The notes under the pieces: generated by a model
The model's input: only the letters and a program-made list of their open reading frames with translations
Databases searched by the model: none
What the model was told of the DNA's origin: nothing
Source: Listeria seeligeri serovar 1/2b str. SLCC3954
GTDB lineage: Bacteria; Bacillota; Bacilli; Lactobacillales; Listeriaceae
Reading direction: 5' to 3'
Assembly (NCBI RefSeq): GCF_000027145.1
Contig: NC_013891.1
Span: 2,046,001-2,110,000 of the forward strand
DNA: 64,000 nucleotides
Position numbers and translations under genes: made by a program
In this document: one piece after another, positions 49,849 to 58,822 of the stretch
Position numbering within the stretch: position 1 is the first letter of the stretch
Layout: each line of letters begins with the position of its first letter

Positions 49849-50904
49849 TTATTTAATAATAAAATTTTGCGTATAGTATTTTTGATACGTCCCCGCTCCC
49901 ATGTAGGTATACGTACCATCTAGTAAATTATCACGATGACCCTTGGAATTTAGCCACCCTTCCACCGCTGCAGCACTATCAACATAATTAAAAGCGATAT
50001 TTTCTCCCGCTTTTGTATATTTGACATTACCAGTTTTTAGTCGATTGCTTAAATCACCCTTCGTTGGAGAATTGTGGTCGAAATAGTCGTTTTCCTTCAT
50101 ATCCACACTATGTCCGTAAGCAACTTTTGCAACTTCTTCGTCCCAAGCAACTTCTTCCACACCATAACGATCACGAATAACATTAGTAATTTCTAGCACT
50201 TGTTTACTTGAAGCATCGTCAATTTTATTCCAATCTTCTGGAGAAAGTTTTTCTTCATAAATCTCGCCTTGATATGATAATTCATAAGGTCGCATTTTGA
50301 TGAAAGATAGTTTATTCAAGTAACGTACACTTACTAATTTTGCTTTAAATTTATCAAAATTAAGTTGCGCATAAACCCCGCTTCCAATATTTATAATTGG
50401 TCGCGCATTTAAGTCTTCTTCTGAAAGTTCGAATTTATAATAACTATCTTTATAATTAAATGATATTTCGGATTGTAAATTAGCATCTGTAAATACTTTT
50501 TCGGCAGACATTCCGATAGTATATGGCATAACATTCAAATCTTGTCCAAGCGCATAAATCGTTTGAACTGTATTATTTGTTACACCTACTTGCATGTAAC
50601 TAGTCCCTGGTTGATTATAAATATAATTATCGTAACCATATGCTGACTTATCAACGCGCACAGGGTCGCCAAATTCTTTTGTTACTTCTTTAATATTTTT
50701 ATTAATAAATCTTGCTAAGCTAGAGCTATCTTCCACTTGTTTAGGATTTTCATTTGTTGTTTTTTTATTGTCAGGAAAATTTGATTTGGTAGCAGTATCT
50801 TCTGCGGTGTTTTTTTCAACTGATTTACTAAAAAATAGATCTGTGTTATATCCAATGAATAGGCAAATGATTAATAGCACAGCTACTCGCATAATAAATT
50901 TCAC
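49849..50904 (-). CDS. YlbC-like CAP/SCP-domain protein
   Basis: 351 residues from GTG 50904 behind GGGGAGGG. An N-terminal membrane or signal segment is followed by a CAP-associated N domain (about residues 60-200) and a C-terminal CAP/SCP domain with VAYGHSVDMKENDYFDHNSP and AGENIAFNYVDSAAAVEGWLNSKGHRDNLL segments shortened here for clarity. The conserved His and Glu residues of the CAP cavity are present. The family is extracytoplasmic; its role in Bacilli is unclear. Conserved beside ylbF. Confidence 0.85.
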   Translation of the reverse strand: MKFIMRVAVLLIICLFIGYNTDLFFSKSVEKNTAEDTATKSNFPDNKKTTNENPKQVEDSSSLARFINKNIKEVTKEFGDPVRVDKSAYGYDNYIYNQPGTSYMQVGVTNNTVQTIYALGQDLNVMPYTIGMSAEKVFTDANLQSEISFNYKDSYYKFELSEEDLNARPIINIGSGVYAQLNFDKFKAKLVSVRYLNKLSFIKMRPYELSYQGEIYEEKLSPEDWNKIDDASSKQVLEITNVIRDRYGVEEVAWDEEVAKVAYGHSVDMKENDYFDHNSPTKGDLSNRLKTGNVKYTKAGENIAFNYVDSAAAVEGWLNSKGHRDNLLDGTYTYMGAGTYQKYYTQNFIIK

Positions 50905-50992
50905 ATTTTGCCCTCCCCGGCATTATTTTTGTATTCTCTTGGTGTAACTTCCATTTTACCAATTCTAGTATCATTTGAAAAGTTTTAAAACC

Positions 50993-51045
50993 AAAAAAAA
51001 CAATTACAGAAGCGCGCTGCAAAAACTGCACTGCTCCGTAATTGT
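50993..51045 (-). terminator. ctaB terminator
   Basis: Inverted repeat CAATTAC-x-GAAGC with GCTCCGTAATTG (imperfect middle) followed by a T-run on the minus strand, eight bases after the ctaB stop. Confidence 0.7.
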
Positions 51046-51052
51046 TTTAGCT

Positions 51053-51958
51053 TTATAGAAAAATTGATATTACTACCATTGCAACGAACAAAATCGTCAT
51101 ATAGTTTAATGAATATACGAACATCCATTTAGCCCATTTAATACTGTCTTCCATTTTAAAACCGTAAATGCTAAGTGCTAGCCAGCCGATGTTCAATAGA
51201 GTAGCTAAAATAACATAAACAATTCCTAAGTCAAACATGAAAAACGGTAAAATAGTTAATAAGATAACCCAGAAAAACATACTTTTTTTCGTGCGCTCAA
51301 TACCTTTTACAACTGGTAGCATTGGAATTCCAGCAGCAGCGTATTCTTCTTTCCGCTTAATTGCAATAGCGTAGAAATGCGGTGGTTGCCAGCAAAACAT
51401 TACTAGGAATAACATAATTGGCACGATGCTAAAACTCGGCTCAACAGCAAACCAACCAATAAGTGGCGGTACAGCCCCTGAAAAACTACCAATAATCGTA
51501 TTACTCACTAATTTTCTTTTTGCATAAAGTGAATAAACGACGACATACAAAAAGACACCGATAACGCCAAGCAGACCTGCTTGCCAAGTCGTCATAAAGA
51601 GCATAATTGTTCCAACAAGACCTAACACAATAGCGACCATTAACGCACGTTTTCCAGAAATTTTCCCTGTCATTGTTGGTCTGTTTTTAGTTCGTTCCAT
51701 AATTCCATCAATATCCCGGTCGATGACATTGTTAAAAGCGCCCGAAGCAGCTACAATAAGTGCTGAACCGACGATAGTAAAAAATATCACGTCTACATTT
51801 TGGATAAAAGAAATTCCATTTAACTGAAAGGCTAACCACATTCCTGTAAAAGCAGTAATCGTATTCGAATTCACGATACCGATTTTCACAAGTTCGGTAA
51901 AATCACGGACAGTAAACCTACTTGCCGAGAACTCCCCAGTTTTTTCTATCTGATTCAC
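51053..51958 (-). CDS. ctaB: Protoheme IX farnesyltransferase (heme O synthase)
   Basis: 301 residues from GTG 51958 behind GGGGGAG. A UbiA-type integral membrane prenyltransferase with about nine segments and the Asp-rich substrate motif NNVIDRDIDGIMERTKNR at about residues 76-93. It adds a farnesyl group to heme B to give heme O for aa3-type oxidase. It is divergent from ctaA, as in Bacillus. Confidence 0.96.
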   Translation of the reverse strand: MNQIEKTGEFSASRFTVRDFTELVKIGIVNSNTITAFTGMWLAFQLNGISFIQNVDVIFFTIVGSALIVAASGAFNNVIDRDIDGIMERTKNRPTMTGKISGKRALMVAIVLGLVGTIMLFMTTWQAGLLGVIGVFLYVVVYSLYAKRKLVSNTIIGSFSGAVPPLIGWFAVEPSFSIVPIMLFLVMFCWQPPHFYAIAIKRKEEYAAAGIPMLPVVKGIERTKKSMFFWVILLTILPFFMFDLGIVYVILATLLNIGWLALSIYGFKMEDSIKWAKWMFVYSLNYMTILFVAMVVISIFL

Positions 51959-52195
51959 ATTTTCTCCCCCTTACACTTGCTGATATAAACCAGTGATTGC
52001 GAACTGATAGATATCTTATACCCTTATTATGTGAAAAATACGCACCATTTGTCAATAAATCGGCTTTAGTCTTGTAAGCTTTACTTCTTCAAATAAACAC
52101 GCTACAATTAGTTTGATGTGTACTCATGAACTTATACATATAAACATAATAGTAGAAAAAATCTCACACGCATCTAAAGGAGAGATTGGTAGATA

Positions 52196-53113
52196 ATGAA
52201 GAAATTCTTGAAAGTTTGGTCTGTTTTAACGATTATTTGTATGACTGTTGTCGTGTTTGGCGGCGCACTTGTAACAAAGACTGGTTCAGCAGATGGTTGT
52301 GGCAATAGTTGGCCGTTATGTAATGGACAATTAGTTCGCCTAACCGATGTTACACCTGAAAAATTAATTGAATTCATGCACCGAATGACAACGGGGATTA
52401 GTTCTATTTTTGTTATCGTTCTTGCCATTTGTGCTTGGATTTATATGAAGGATCGTCGGGAAACAAAACCATTAGCGATTGTTGCTGTGTTGTTTCTAAT
52501 AATCCAAGCACTCATGGGGATGGCGGCTGTTGTTTGGGGACAAAATCCGTATATCATGGCGTTGCACTTCGGTATTTCGATTATTTGTTACGCATCTATC
52601 GTGTTACTGGCGTTAATGATTTTTGAAGTCGACCGAAAATTCGATGCTAGAAATCTGGTGATGGGCACAAAACTCCGAATCAATATATACGCGCTAACGA
52701 TTTATACTTATTTAGCCGTTTATACTGGAGCGCTTGTTCGTCATGAGAAAGCTAGTATGGCCGTTCCGGTTTGGCCATTTGAAAACGGTAAATTTATCAT
52801 GCCTGATTCCGTGCAAGATTATGTACAATATTTCCACCGATTAGCCGCATTCATCTTAATTGTTTGGCTGCTGTATATCACTTGGCTAGTTTTCCGCGAC
52901 TACAGAAGATACCGTGTGTTGACTTTTAGTATGGTCTTATCGCTTGTATTCATTGCTCTTCAAGCAGTTACTGGTGCGTTATCGGTATATACAGGAGTGA
53001 ACTTATATATCGCACTAGCACATAGTTTAATTATTACCATGCTATTCGCCTTGTTGTGTTATTTATGTTTACTCGCATCGAGAAGCAAAAGCAATCGACT
53101 ACGAATCAAATAA
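52196..53113 (+). CDS. ctaA: Heme A synthase
   Basis: 305 residues with eight membrane segments. Conserved heme ligand histidines occur in EFMHRMTTG, ALHFGIS, QYFHRLAAF and LAHSLI. A pair of cysteines flanks the first extracellular loop (C37 and C43 region, DGCGNSWPLCNG). CtaA oxidises the heme O methyl to a formyl group, producing heme A. The 237-base gap to ctaB should hold both promoters; none was assigned with confidence. Confidence 0.96.
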   Translation: MKKFLKVWSVLTIICMTVVVFGGALVTKTGSADGCGNSWPLCNGQLVRLTDVTPEKLIEFMHRMTTGISSIFVIVLAICAWIYMKDRRETKPLAIVAVLFLIIQALMGMAAVVWGQNPYIMALHFGISIICYASIVLLALMIFEVDRKFDARNLVMGTKLRINIYALTIYTYLAVYTGALVRHEKASMAVPVWPFENGKFIMPDSVQDYVQYFHRLAAFILIVWLLYITWLVFRDYRRYRVLTFSMVLSLVFIALQAVTGALSVYTGVNLYIALAHSLIITMLFALLCYLCLLASRSKSNRLRIK

Positions 53114-53115
53114 CG

Positions 53116-53149
53116 AAAAAGCTAGGAACCTCGGTTGCTAGCTTTTTTT
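53116..53149 (+). terminator. ctaA terminator
   Basis: Hairpin GCTAG-GAACC with GGTTG-CTAGC followed by seven T residues, a few bases past the ctaA stop. Confidence 0.88.
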
Positions 53150-53179
53150 GAGGTTACATGCAGTTTTTCATTCATTTTA

Positions 53180-53188
53180 TGCTAAAAT
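53180..53188 (+). promoter_or_regulatory. Extended -10 promoter of the K+ channel gene
   Basis: TGC followed by TAAAAT (53183-53188), 33 bases upstream of the start codon; the same element precedes tmcAL. Confidence 0.45.
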
Positions 53189-53220
53189 GAATTAGAGTAT
53201 AAGTTAACGAGGTGAAGAAA

Positions 53221-53964
53221 TTGGACAAAACAAAGAGAAGAATGATTTATGAGTCATTTATGCTTGCTCTCATAATCCTATCACTGGCCCTTTTACCGTA
53301 TCATAATTCTTTTACATTTATTTTAAATTGGGTAATTTGGGTGATTTTTACTTTAGATTATGTAGTCAGGTTTTATCGGGCTGATAGAAAATGGCATTAT
53401 GTGAAAACACATCCATTCCAGCTGATTGCTATTATTCCGTTTTACGGCGGGTTTAGGGCGGCTCGGATTGCTAGCTTTGTCCATCTCTTAAGTATTACTG
53501 CCATGGGAAGACGTTACATTGTTCCGATTTATAACTTCTTCCGTTCTAATGGATTAAATCGCTTTTTAATGATTTTTATTTTGTTAGTGATTATTATTCC
53601 AGTTCCGATGGTGTTTATTGAACCAGAAATAAATAATTATCCGGATGCACTTTGGTGGGCGATTGTTACCGCTACAACTGTTGGTTACGGGGATATTGTT
53701 CCTGTGACTCCGATTGGTCGAATCTTAGCGGCCGTTATGATGTTATTTGGAATTGCATTTATCGGGATGATTACTAGTACAATCACAAATTTTTTCCGCA
53801 CGAAAAAAAGTGCTTCCTCTAGCACGCAAAGAACAAGCAAAATCACACAGCTAATTGCCGAAACTCCTGACCTTACAAAAGAAGAAATAGCCGTTGTTGA
53901 ACAGTTTTTGAGTTTAAGAAAAAGCGAGTTAGCTAATGATGATTTAAAAAAAGATAGTCCCTGA
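53221..53964 (+). CDS. Voltage-gated-type potassium channel
   Basis: 247 residues from the TTG at 53221, seven bases from AGGTG; a GTG at 53212 lies within that site and is less likely. About six membrane segments lead to the selectivity filter TTVGYGD at residues 152-158, followed by a pore-lining helix and a charged C-terminal tail without an RCK domain. Basic residues are spaced in the S4-like segment (FRAARIASFVHLLSI). The channel would carry K+ across the cytoplasmic membrane. No partner genes are seen. Confidence 0.9.
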   Translation: MDKTKRRMIYESFMLALIILSLALLPYHNSFTFILNWVIWVIFTLDYVVRFYRADRKWHYVKTHPFQLIAIIPFYGGFRAARIASFVHLLSITAMGRRYIVPIYNFFRSNGLNRFLMIFILLVIIIPVPMVFIEPEINNYPDALWWAIVTATTVGYGDIVPVTPIGRILAAVMMLFGIAFIGMITSTITNFFRTKKSASSSTQRTSKITQLIAETPDLTKEEIAVVEQFLSLRKSELANDDLKKDSP

Positions 53965-54020
53965 GGCTATTTTTATGCTGAAAATCAGATTATATTTCAG
54001 AATTTCCATATACAACACTA

Positions 54021-54054
54021 AAAAAGTGATAGCTAATTGAGCTATCACTTTTTT
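54021..54054. terminator. Terminator shared by K+ channel and MOSC genes
   Basis: Stem AAAAAGTGATAGC with GCTATCACTTTTT and a 7-base loop; the MOSC stop lies in the right arm. T-runs on both strands. Confidence 0.85.
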
Positions 54055-54686
54055 AGTAATTTTTCTACTTGGTCACGGTAACGATCAGCTAGTGCTTCCA
54101 CAGAAAGAATTTGCAAAAAATCTTCTTTTGTTCCGTTTTTATGTAGTACTTTATCGTGGCAAAAAGCTACTGTAACCCCGTGGCTTTCTTGATGGATTTG
54201 TTTTATTTTATCATGTTGTTTTATTTCCCCAGGTGTAATTGTTCGGCATAAATATCCTGTAAGACCCGTTTCCCGAATTGCTTTATAAAGATTTGGAATA
54301 GCGTTAAATTTTTCGATGGTGCTACATGGGTTTCTTGCTTCCGTTACTTGAATAACTGCTTCACCGATTTGGAACTTATCACCAATTTGGACTTGTTCTT
54401 CCAGCATGCCTGTCACAATCAAGTTTTCACCAAAGGCACTCACTTGGAGCTTTTCGCCAAACATTTCTTCCCACTTTTGATAGTGTTCTGCTGGATAAAT
54501 ACATACAGTTCGATCTAACCCGCCGTGGTATTTCAAATTATGCGGGCCGTCGTTTTCAAAACCATGCATTGTTAAATAGGACGCGTCAACAGGTTCTTTT
54601 TCGATGCCCGTCATCATCTGCTTGTTATTTCCAAAAGTTAATTCTTTCGGTTTCCCGACTGCTAAATGTACTATTTTCCGTTCCAT
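54045..54686 (-). CDS. MOSC-domain protein, YiiM-like
   Basis: 213 residues. Conserved MOSC features include FENDGPHNLKYHGGLDRTVCIYP abbreviated here, FGENLIV, IGDKFQIGEAVIQVTEARNPC and the metal-sulfur cysteine in PCSTIEKF. YiiM-type proteins help detoxify N-hydroxylated base analogues in E. coli and are predicted to bind the molybdenum cofactor. It is 18 bases downstream of ycnI and probably in the same transcript. Confidence 0.88.
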   Translation of the reverse strand: MERKIVHLAVGKPKELTFGNNKQMMTGIEKEPVDASYLTMHGFENDGPHNLKYHGGLDRTVCIYPAEHYQKWEEMFGEKLQVSAFGENLIVTGMLEEQVQIGDKFQIGEAVIQVTEARNPCSTIEKFNAIPNLYKAIRETGLTGYLCRTITPGEIKQHDKIKQIHQESHGVTVAFCHDKVLHKNGTKEDFLQILSVEALADRYRDQVEKLLKK

Positions 54687-54704
54687 GTGTTTACTCCTTT
54701 GATG

Positions 54705-55322
54705 TTATTTTTTTCGGTTTAAAATGGCGAAAATACCTGTAATTAATGCGAGAACACTGATAGCAAGTGCTGTCCATAGTAAAATTTTATTATCATTTGC
54801 CGAGTTGCTATCATTAGAGGTATTTTCAGCGCCAGCGATTACTTCTCCGTGAGATCCAGCTGATGTTTTTGTCGACTCTTTAATTATTTTCGTGGTTGCA
54901 TGCGGCGTTTCAGAATCTTCTGCGCCAACCCATTCGACAATGGAGCCGTCTTCATAGTATTGGTAGGCGTTCCATACGATATCACCAGTTTCACTTGGGT
55001 TTTTAGCGATAAAACTAAAACGCTGGAACTGGCCTTGTTCGATACCGTCTCCTTCAGTCTGCCACGTAACCGTATTATTTTCTTTATCAATTGTTGTTTT
55101 CCATCCTGCAACAGGTTCGTATGATTCAAAAGAAGTGTTTTTTGGTATTTTTAAAACGATTTTTTTAGAAGCGACATTTTTCTCAGAAGGTACTTTCACC
55201 GTGTAGGTTTCCCATGCTTCTACCGTGGATTCGCTAGGTAATACTGAGACGTGCGCGCTTACTTGAAATGGTACGCATAAAACAGCTAACAAAATAATAA
55301 ACAAACTAATAATTTTTTTCAT
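54705..55322 (-). CDS. ycnI: YcnI-like DUF1775 copper-binding protein
   Basis: 205 residues: a signal peptide ending near residue 23 (QVSA-H), a DUF1775 beta-sandwich starting with the HVSV histidine that binds Cu(II) in characterised YcnI, with the conserved tryptophan (AGWKT), a linker and a C-terminal membrane anchor with a short positively charged tail. It is exported and held at the outer membrane face. It follows ycnJ by 12 bases, as in Bacillus. Confidence 0.9.
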   Translation of the reverse strand: MKKIISLFIILLAVLCVPFQVSAHVSVLPSESTVEAWETYTVKVPSEKNVASKKIVLKIPKNTSFESYEPVAGWKTTIDKENNTVTWQTEGDGIEQGQFQRFSFIAKNPSETGDIVWNAYQYYEDGSIVEWVGAEDSETPHATTKIIKESTKTSAGSHGEVIAGAENTSNDSNSANDNKILLWTALAISVLALITGIFAILNRKK

Positions 55323-55334
55323 TGCTTTTCCCCT

Positions 55335-56963
55335 TTACTGTTTAATATTGATGGTGAACGTTTGGTTAATATCAGTGAAGTCTTTTGTTAAACCATGGAC
55401 TGTCACTTCCCATTTTCCGGTTTGATTAATATAAAGTCCTTCTGCAAAATATTGTTTTTCATTTACTAATTCTGCTTGAAAAGTTGCTTTTTCATCCGTT
55501 TTTGCTGATTTAGTAGTTATCGTTACTTGTTGTAAATCGGTTTTTATTGCGCCATTTGCAGAAAGAAAAGTAACGATAAACTGGTTTTGTCCTACTGTCG
55601 CTGGTGCAATTCTTAGGTTGATTTTTGCTTTTTGGCTTTCAGCAGTGATTGTTTCATCATAGGTTTTTGGTGCAGCTGGTGGAGGTGTTTGAACATTTGT
55701 TAAAGCACTTGCCACGATTAAGATAGCCGTTCCGATAATAAGTTCCACTAGAATTGTTTTAAAAGGGAGTTTTTCTTTTTTGAGTTTTAAGTAAACGTAG
55801 TGCGCTAAGCCAAGCAAGGCCATAAATAAAAACAAGCCGATTTTGAAAAGAAGTAATTTGCCATAATTAGTAGTAAATAAATTTGCCATTTGACCGATAT
55901 TCATAACTGCCATGAGTAATCCACTAGCTAATATCGACGCCACAGCAATCATCGCAATCACTGCAAACCTACCCCAAATTCGTTTGGCTTCTGGTGTTCG
56001 ACGAAGTGCAAATAACAGAACAAGAATGCCGCCAACCCAAACGCTGGCTGCAACCATATGCAGAATATCTGCGGTGATACTTATTATTTTATCGGCACTA
56101 GCCGCGGCATGTCCATTTTGAGCTTTTGTGAAAATGAGGTAAGCTATTAAGATACTTTCTGTTAACAGTGCGAACCAGCCCCACTGCTTATCTTTTGCAA
56201 ACATTATCATGGTGAAAATCGCGAGGATAATCCATACAACAAACTCACTCAGCCAAATATAACCAGTTTTTGTCTCTGTTAAAAATGCGAATAGGTTCGT
56301 AGGCTGTAAACTTTCTACGATGGGGACTCCGGTTGTAATACTTGTTTGCACAAAAACTTGAAGTATAATCGCTACACCAAGTAAAATAAGCGCAGCCACC
56401 GTTAATTTCTTCAACCGTTGAACGACAATTTCCGGCATTCGTTCGCTTCGAGGATACAACCCGAAACCAAAAACAAGCATACCGATAAATAAAGAGAAAC
56501 CTATGTATAATAATGCTTTTTGGATGGAACTAATTGGCAAATCCGCCCCGCTTACAGGAACTGCTGTTTCTTGAAAAGTTGCTTTTGTATCTCCAAGTTT
56601 AAAAGAAAGCACACCAGAAACCGCATGCCCATCTGCCGAAACAACACGCCATGAAACGGCATAAACATCAGGTTTCAAATCATCTGGCAAGGTAGTTTCG
56701 ACGATATGGTTATTCTTTTTGGAAACAGAAGTCTTACCAGTTTTTAATTGTTCGCCCTTAGAATTTCTCACTTCTATTAGAGGGAAATCCGCTTCAATTT
56801 CTTCGTTAAAAACAAGTGTGACTTTTTTTGGCGCTGTTTGAATGTGTGATTGATCAGCTGGATTTGAGTTTTCCAAATAAGCATGCGCTGATACAAGCTC
56901 CGTAGGCAAAACAAGTAAATATATAAACAAGAAAAGAAAAATACCTTTTTTAAAAAATTTCAT
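55335..56963 (-). CDS. ycnJ: YcnJ-like copper uptake protein with CopC and CopD domains
   Basis: 542 residues from the ATG at 56963, six bases after AAAGGAG; a farther ATG at 56990 lacks a site. A signal segment is followed by a CopC domain that begins at the mature HAYLENSNPAD histidine, with VSADGHAVSG further on. A CopD membrane domain of about eight helices follows, then a C-terminal YtkA-like domain. YcnJ takes up copper when it is scarce in Bacillus. It leads the ycnJ-ycnI-MOSC group. Confidence 0.92.
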   Translation of the reverse strand: MKFFKKGIFLFLFIYLLVLPTELVSAHAYLENSNPADQSHIQTAPKKVTLVFNEEIEADFPLIEVRNSKGEQLKTGKTSVSKKNNHIVETTLPDDLKPDVYAVSWRVVSADGHAVSGVLSFKLGDTKATFQETAVPVSGADLPISSIQKALLYIGFSLFIGMLVFGFGLYPRSERMPEIVVQRLKKLTVAALILLGVAIILQVFVQTSITTGVPIVESLQPTNLFAFLTETKTGYIWLSEFVVWIILAIFTMIMFAKDKQWGWFALLTESILIAYLIFTKAQNGHAAASADKIISITADILHMVAASVWVGGILVLLFALRRTPEAKRIWGRFAVIAMIAVASILASGLLMAVMNIGQMANLFTTNYGKLLLFKIGLFLFMALLGLAHYVYLKLKKEKLPFKTILVELIIGTAILIVASALTNVQTPPPAAPKTYDETITAESQKAKINLRIAPATVGQNQFIVTFLSANGAIKTDLQQVTITTKSAKTDEKATFQAELVNEKQYFAEGLYINQTGKWEVTVHGLTKDFTDINQTFTINIKQ

Positions 56964-57103
56964 TTGCGACTCCTTTGTGATAACATGCACTTTTACTCTT
57001 TTTAACTTATCACGTGTACGATTTGAATGGAAATAATTGGCTCATTTCTGATTGCAAAACAAACTCTTCTTATGTCATAGTTAAAGAAAAGGAGGTTTTT
57101 TCA

Positions 57104-57295
57104 TTGCTTCGATATATCGAATTATTTTTTATGTTTGCTTTCGTTACGGTAATCACGATGCTACTTCAAGCACTATTGGCCAAGTGGAAGCCAGTTATTT
57201 TTCATTCTTTTTGGCTTCGTGTGTTCACCTTTATTATTATTGGTTACGCATTAATGGCACCAACACTTTATATAGGTAGTTTGTTCTTGAAATAA
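57104..57295 (+). CDS. Small two-segment membrane protein
   Basis: 63 residues from TTG 57104 behind AAAGGAGG (8 bases); the longer frame from ATG 57014 has no site. Two hydrophobic segments (about residues 6-25 and 37-57) flank a short loop. No family was recognised. It is divergent from ycnJ and 60 bases upstream of mscL; the mscL site lies in the intervening gap. Confidence 0.72.
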   Translation: MLRYIELFFMFAFVTVITMLLQALLAKWKPVIFHSFWLRVFTFIIIGYALMAPTLYIGSLFLK

Positions 57296-57355
57296 GCTCA
57301 CTTGCTTTCACATCAACCTGAGATGTTTTATACTAATAACTGGGAGGTGAAATTC

Positions 57356-57742
57356 ATGAAAAAAATGTTAGTAGAATTTAGAGATTTCGCATTAAAAGGG
57401 AACGTACTTGACCTAGCTGTTGCTGTAGTAATCGGGGCTGCATTTGGTAAAATTGTTACATCGTTAGTAGATAATATCATCATGCCTTTTGTCGGTGTTT
57501 TACTTGGAGGGCTTGATTTCAGCGACTTAAGTGTTAAAGTTGGCGAATCAGTTATCCAGTATGGTGCTTTCATTCAATCCATAGTTGACTTTATCATCAT
57601 CGCTTTTGCCATTTTCCTTTTCGTCAAAATACTTACTAGTTTTATTAAGAAAAAAGAACAGCCTGTGGAAGAAACACCAGTACCTCCAACCGAGGAATAC
57701 TTAAAAGAAATTCGTGATTTATTAAAACAACAACAGCATTAA
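57356..57742 (+). CDS. mscL: Large-conductance mechanosensitive channel
   Basis: 128 residues from the ATG at 57356 behind GGGAGGTG. The N-terminal amphipathic [24 protein letters not shown] (abbreviated) and second membrane helix [14 protein letters not shown] are characteristic. It opens under membrane tension to release solutes on hypo-osmotic shock. The C-terminal bundle contains a conserved charged segment ([10 protein letters not shown]). Confidence 0.97.
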   Translation: MKKMLVEFRDFALKGNVLDLAVAVVIGAAFGKIVTSLVDNIIMPFVGVLLGGLDFSDLSVKVGESVIQYGAFIQSIVDFIIIAFAIFLFVKILTSFIKKKEQPVEETPVPPTEEYLKEIRDLLKQQQH

Positions 57743-57743
57743 A

Positions 57744-57783
57744 AAAAGAACCAAAGTCCTTAATAATAGACTTTGGTTCTTTT
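57744..57783. terminator. Shared terminator of mscL and the following convergent gene
   Basis: Stem AAAAGAACCAAAGTC with GACTTTGGTTCTTTT, 10-base loop; T-runs on both strands. Confidence 0.9.
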
Positions 57784-58171
57784 ATTTTTGTTTTTTTATT
57801 TGTATTGCTAAAAACATTTCGATAAACGCAATAACTAAAAAGATAATTTGTAAAATAAACACATACCCAATGATAAATAATTGCACAATCATCCAAACAG
57901 CAAGGACTAATGCTGCTGCAAACATAACTTCTTTCGTCCGAGGTAATTTTTTTAATAAGTAAATTAGGGCTGCTAAGTGGAATAAACCAACAAATACAAA
58001 CAAAAATATTCCCGGTATTAAATAATCCACAAACGGTGAACCTTCTAGTAATCCTGTGGAGAGCGATAACAAATCCCCACTAGGCATAAAAATAAATGAT
58101 AACCCACCGTAGATTGCTCCAATTGCTGTAAAGCCAACTATAATTATACTGCTAATTCGTGTCCAGTTCAT
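57782..58171 (-). CDS. Four-segment membrane protein of unknown function
   Basis: 129 residues with four predicted membrane segments and small hydrophilic turns (GLLEGSPFVDY). Good site AGGAG nine bases from the ATG. The size and position just past mscL match an uncharacterised Listeria gene that I recall there. No conserved domain recognised. Confidence 0.7.
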   Translation of the reverse strand: MNWTRISSIIIVGFTAIGAIYGGLSFIFMPSGDLLSLSTGLLEGSPFVDYLIPGIFLFVFVGLFHLAALIYLLKKLPRTKEVMFAAALVLAVWMIVQLFIIGYVFILQIIFLVIAFIEMFLAIQIKKQK

Positions 58172-58215
58172 GGCTTGCTCCTAATCGCTTTTTTAGTAGT
58201 ATACCACGAAATAGA

Positions 58216-58425
58216 TTATTCTGCTGTTTTTCTTCGTTTTATTTTTTTCACTAAATCAATTAAAACATAAACCGCAATCCCGCACGCAACAATTGTTGTA
58301 AGATACCAAGCAGGACCAGATTCCGCACGTACTCCAAGCCAGTAAATTACTGTCTTAGGATTAAAAAAAGCAAAGCAGATTGCCGAAAACGCAATAATTC
58401 GACCAATAATGGAATTTTCTCTCAT
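58216..58425 (-). CDS. Small membrane protein of unknown function
   Basis: 69 residues from the ATG at 58425, 11 bases after AAAGGAG; a longer frame to 58515 has no site. Two membrane segments at about residues 6-22 and 36-54, and a lysine/arginine-rich C-terminus (KKIKRRKTAE). No family recognised. It is the last gene before the AT-rich accessory region. Confidence 0.65.
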   Translation of the reverse strand: MRENSIIGRIIAFSAICFAFFNPKTVIYWLGVRAESGPAWYLTTIVACGIAVYVLIDLVKKIKRRKTAE

Positions 58426-58822
58426 AATAAGCGCATCTCCTTTTCTTTTATTATAGCAAGAAAGTGGCGGATATTCGGGAGTTTTTGGGTCCCAAAGTTG
58501 TTGGGGGTGTGACAAGGATTGGGGCTTGGGTATATAAAAAACTATTACAAAAAAATATACAGCATGTCATAGCTTATCATTTACTTAAAAATGTTATCAA
58601 AGAAAGTATTCACTTAAAACTATAAGTTCAATAATATTAAAAGGCTTCAAAAAGAACTTATTAATAATTATTCAAAAGAGTTCTAATTTCCAAATCAAAT
58701 TTACATTACGATACATAATATTTCGGCTTTGTAAAAGTTTCTCTATAAAAAATAATTTACTATTAGCTTTTCAATATTTGCATAACTAGCCATTGAATTC
58801 ATGAGACAATGATTTTTTGCAC
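58426..58822. other. AT-rich non-coding junction between core and accessory region
   Basis: About 400 bases with no credible gene on either strand. The first part (58440-58545) is G-rich on the plus strand, the rest is very AT-rich with multiple stops in all frames. Base composition changes sharply here, so this is likely the edge of the acquired segment. No tRNA, direct repeat or integrase gene marks an insertion site. Confidence 0.5.

Noticed and set aside
58426-58822. Remnant gene or insertion-site repeats at the core/accessory junction
   Set aside because: No frame longer than about 25 codons, no flanking direct repeats and no integrase or tRNA gene found by eye.
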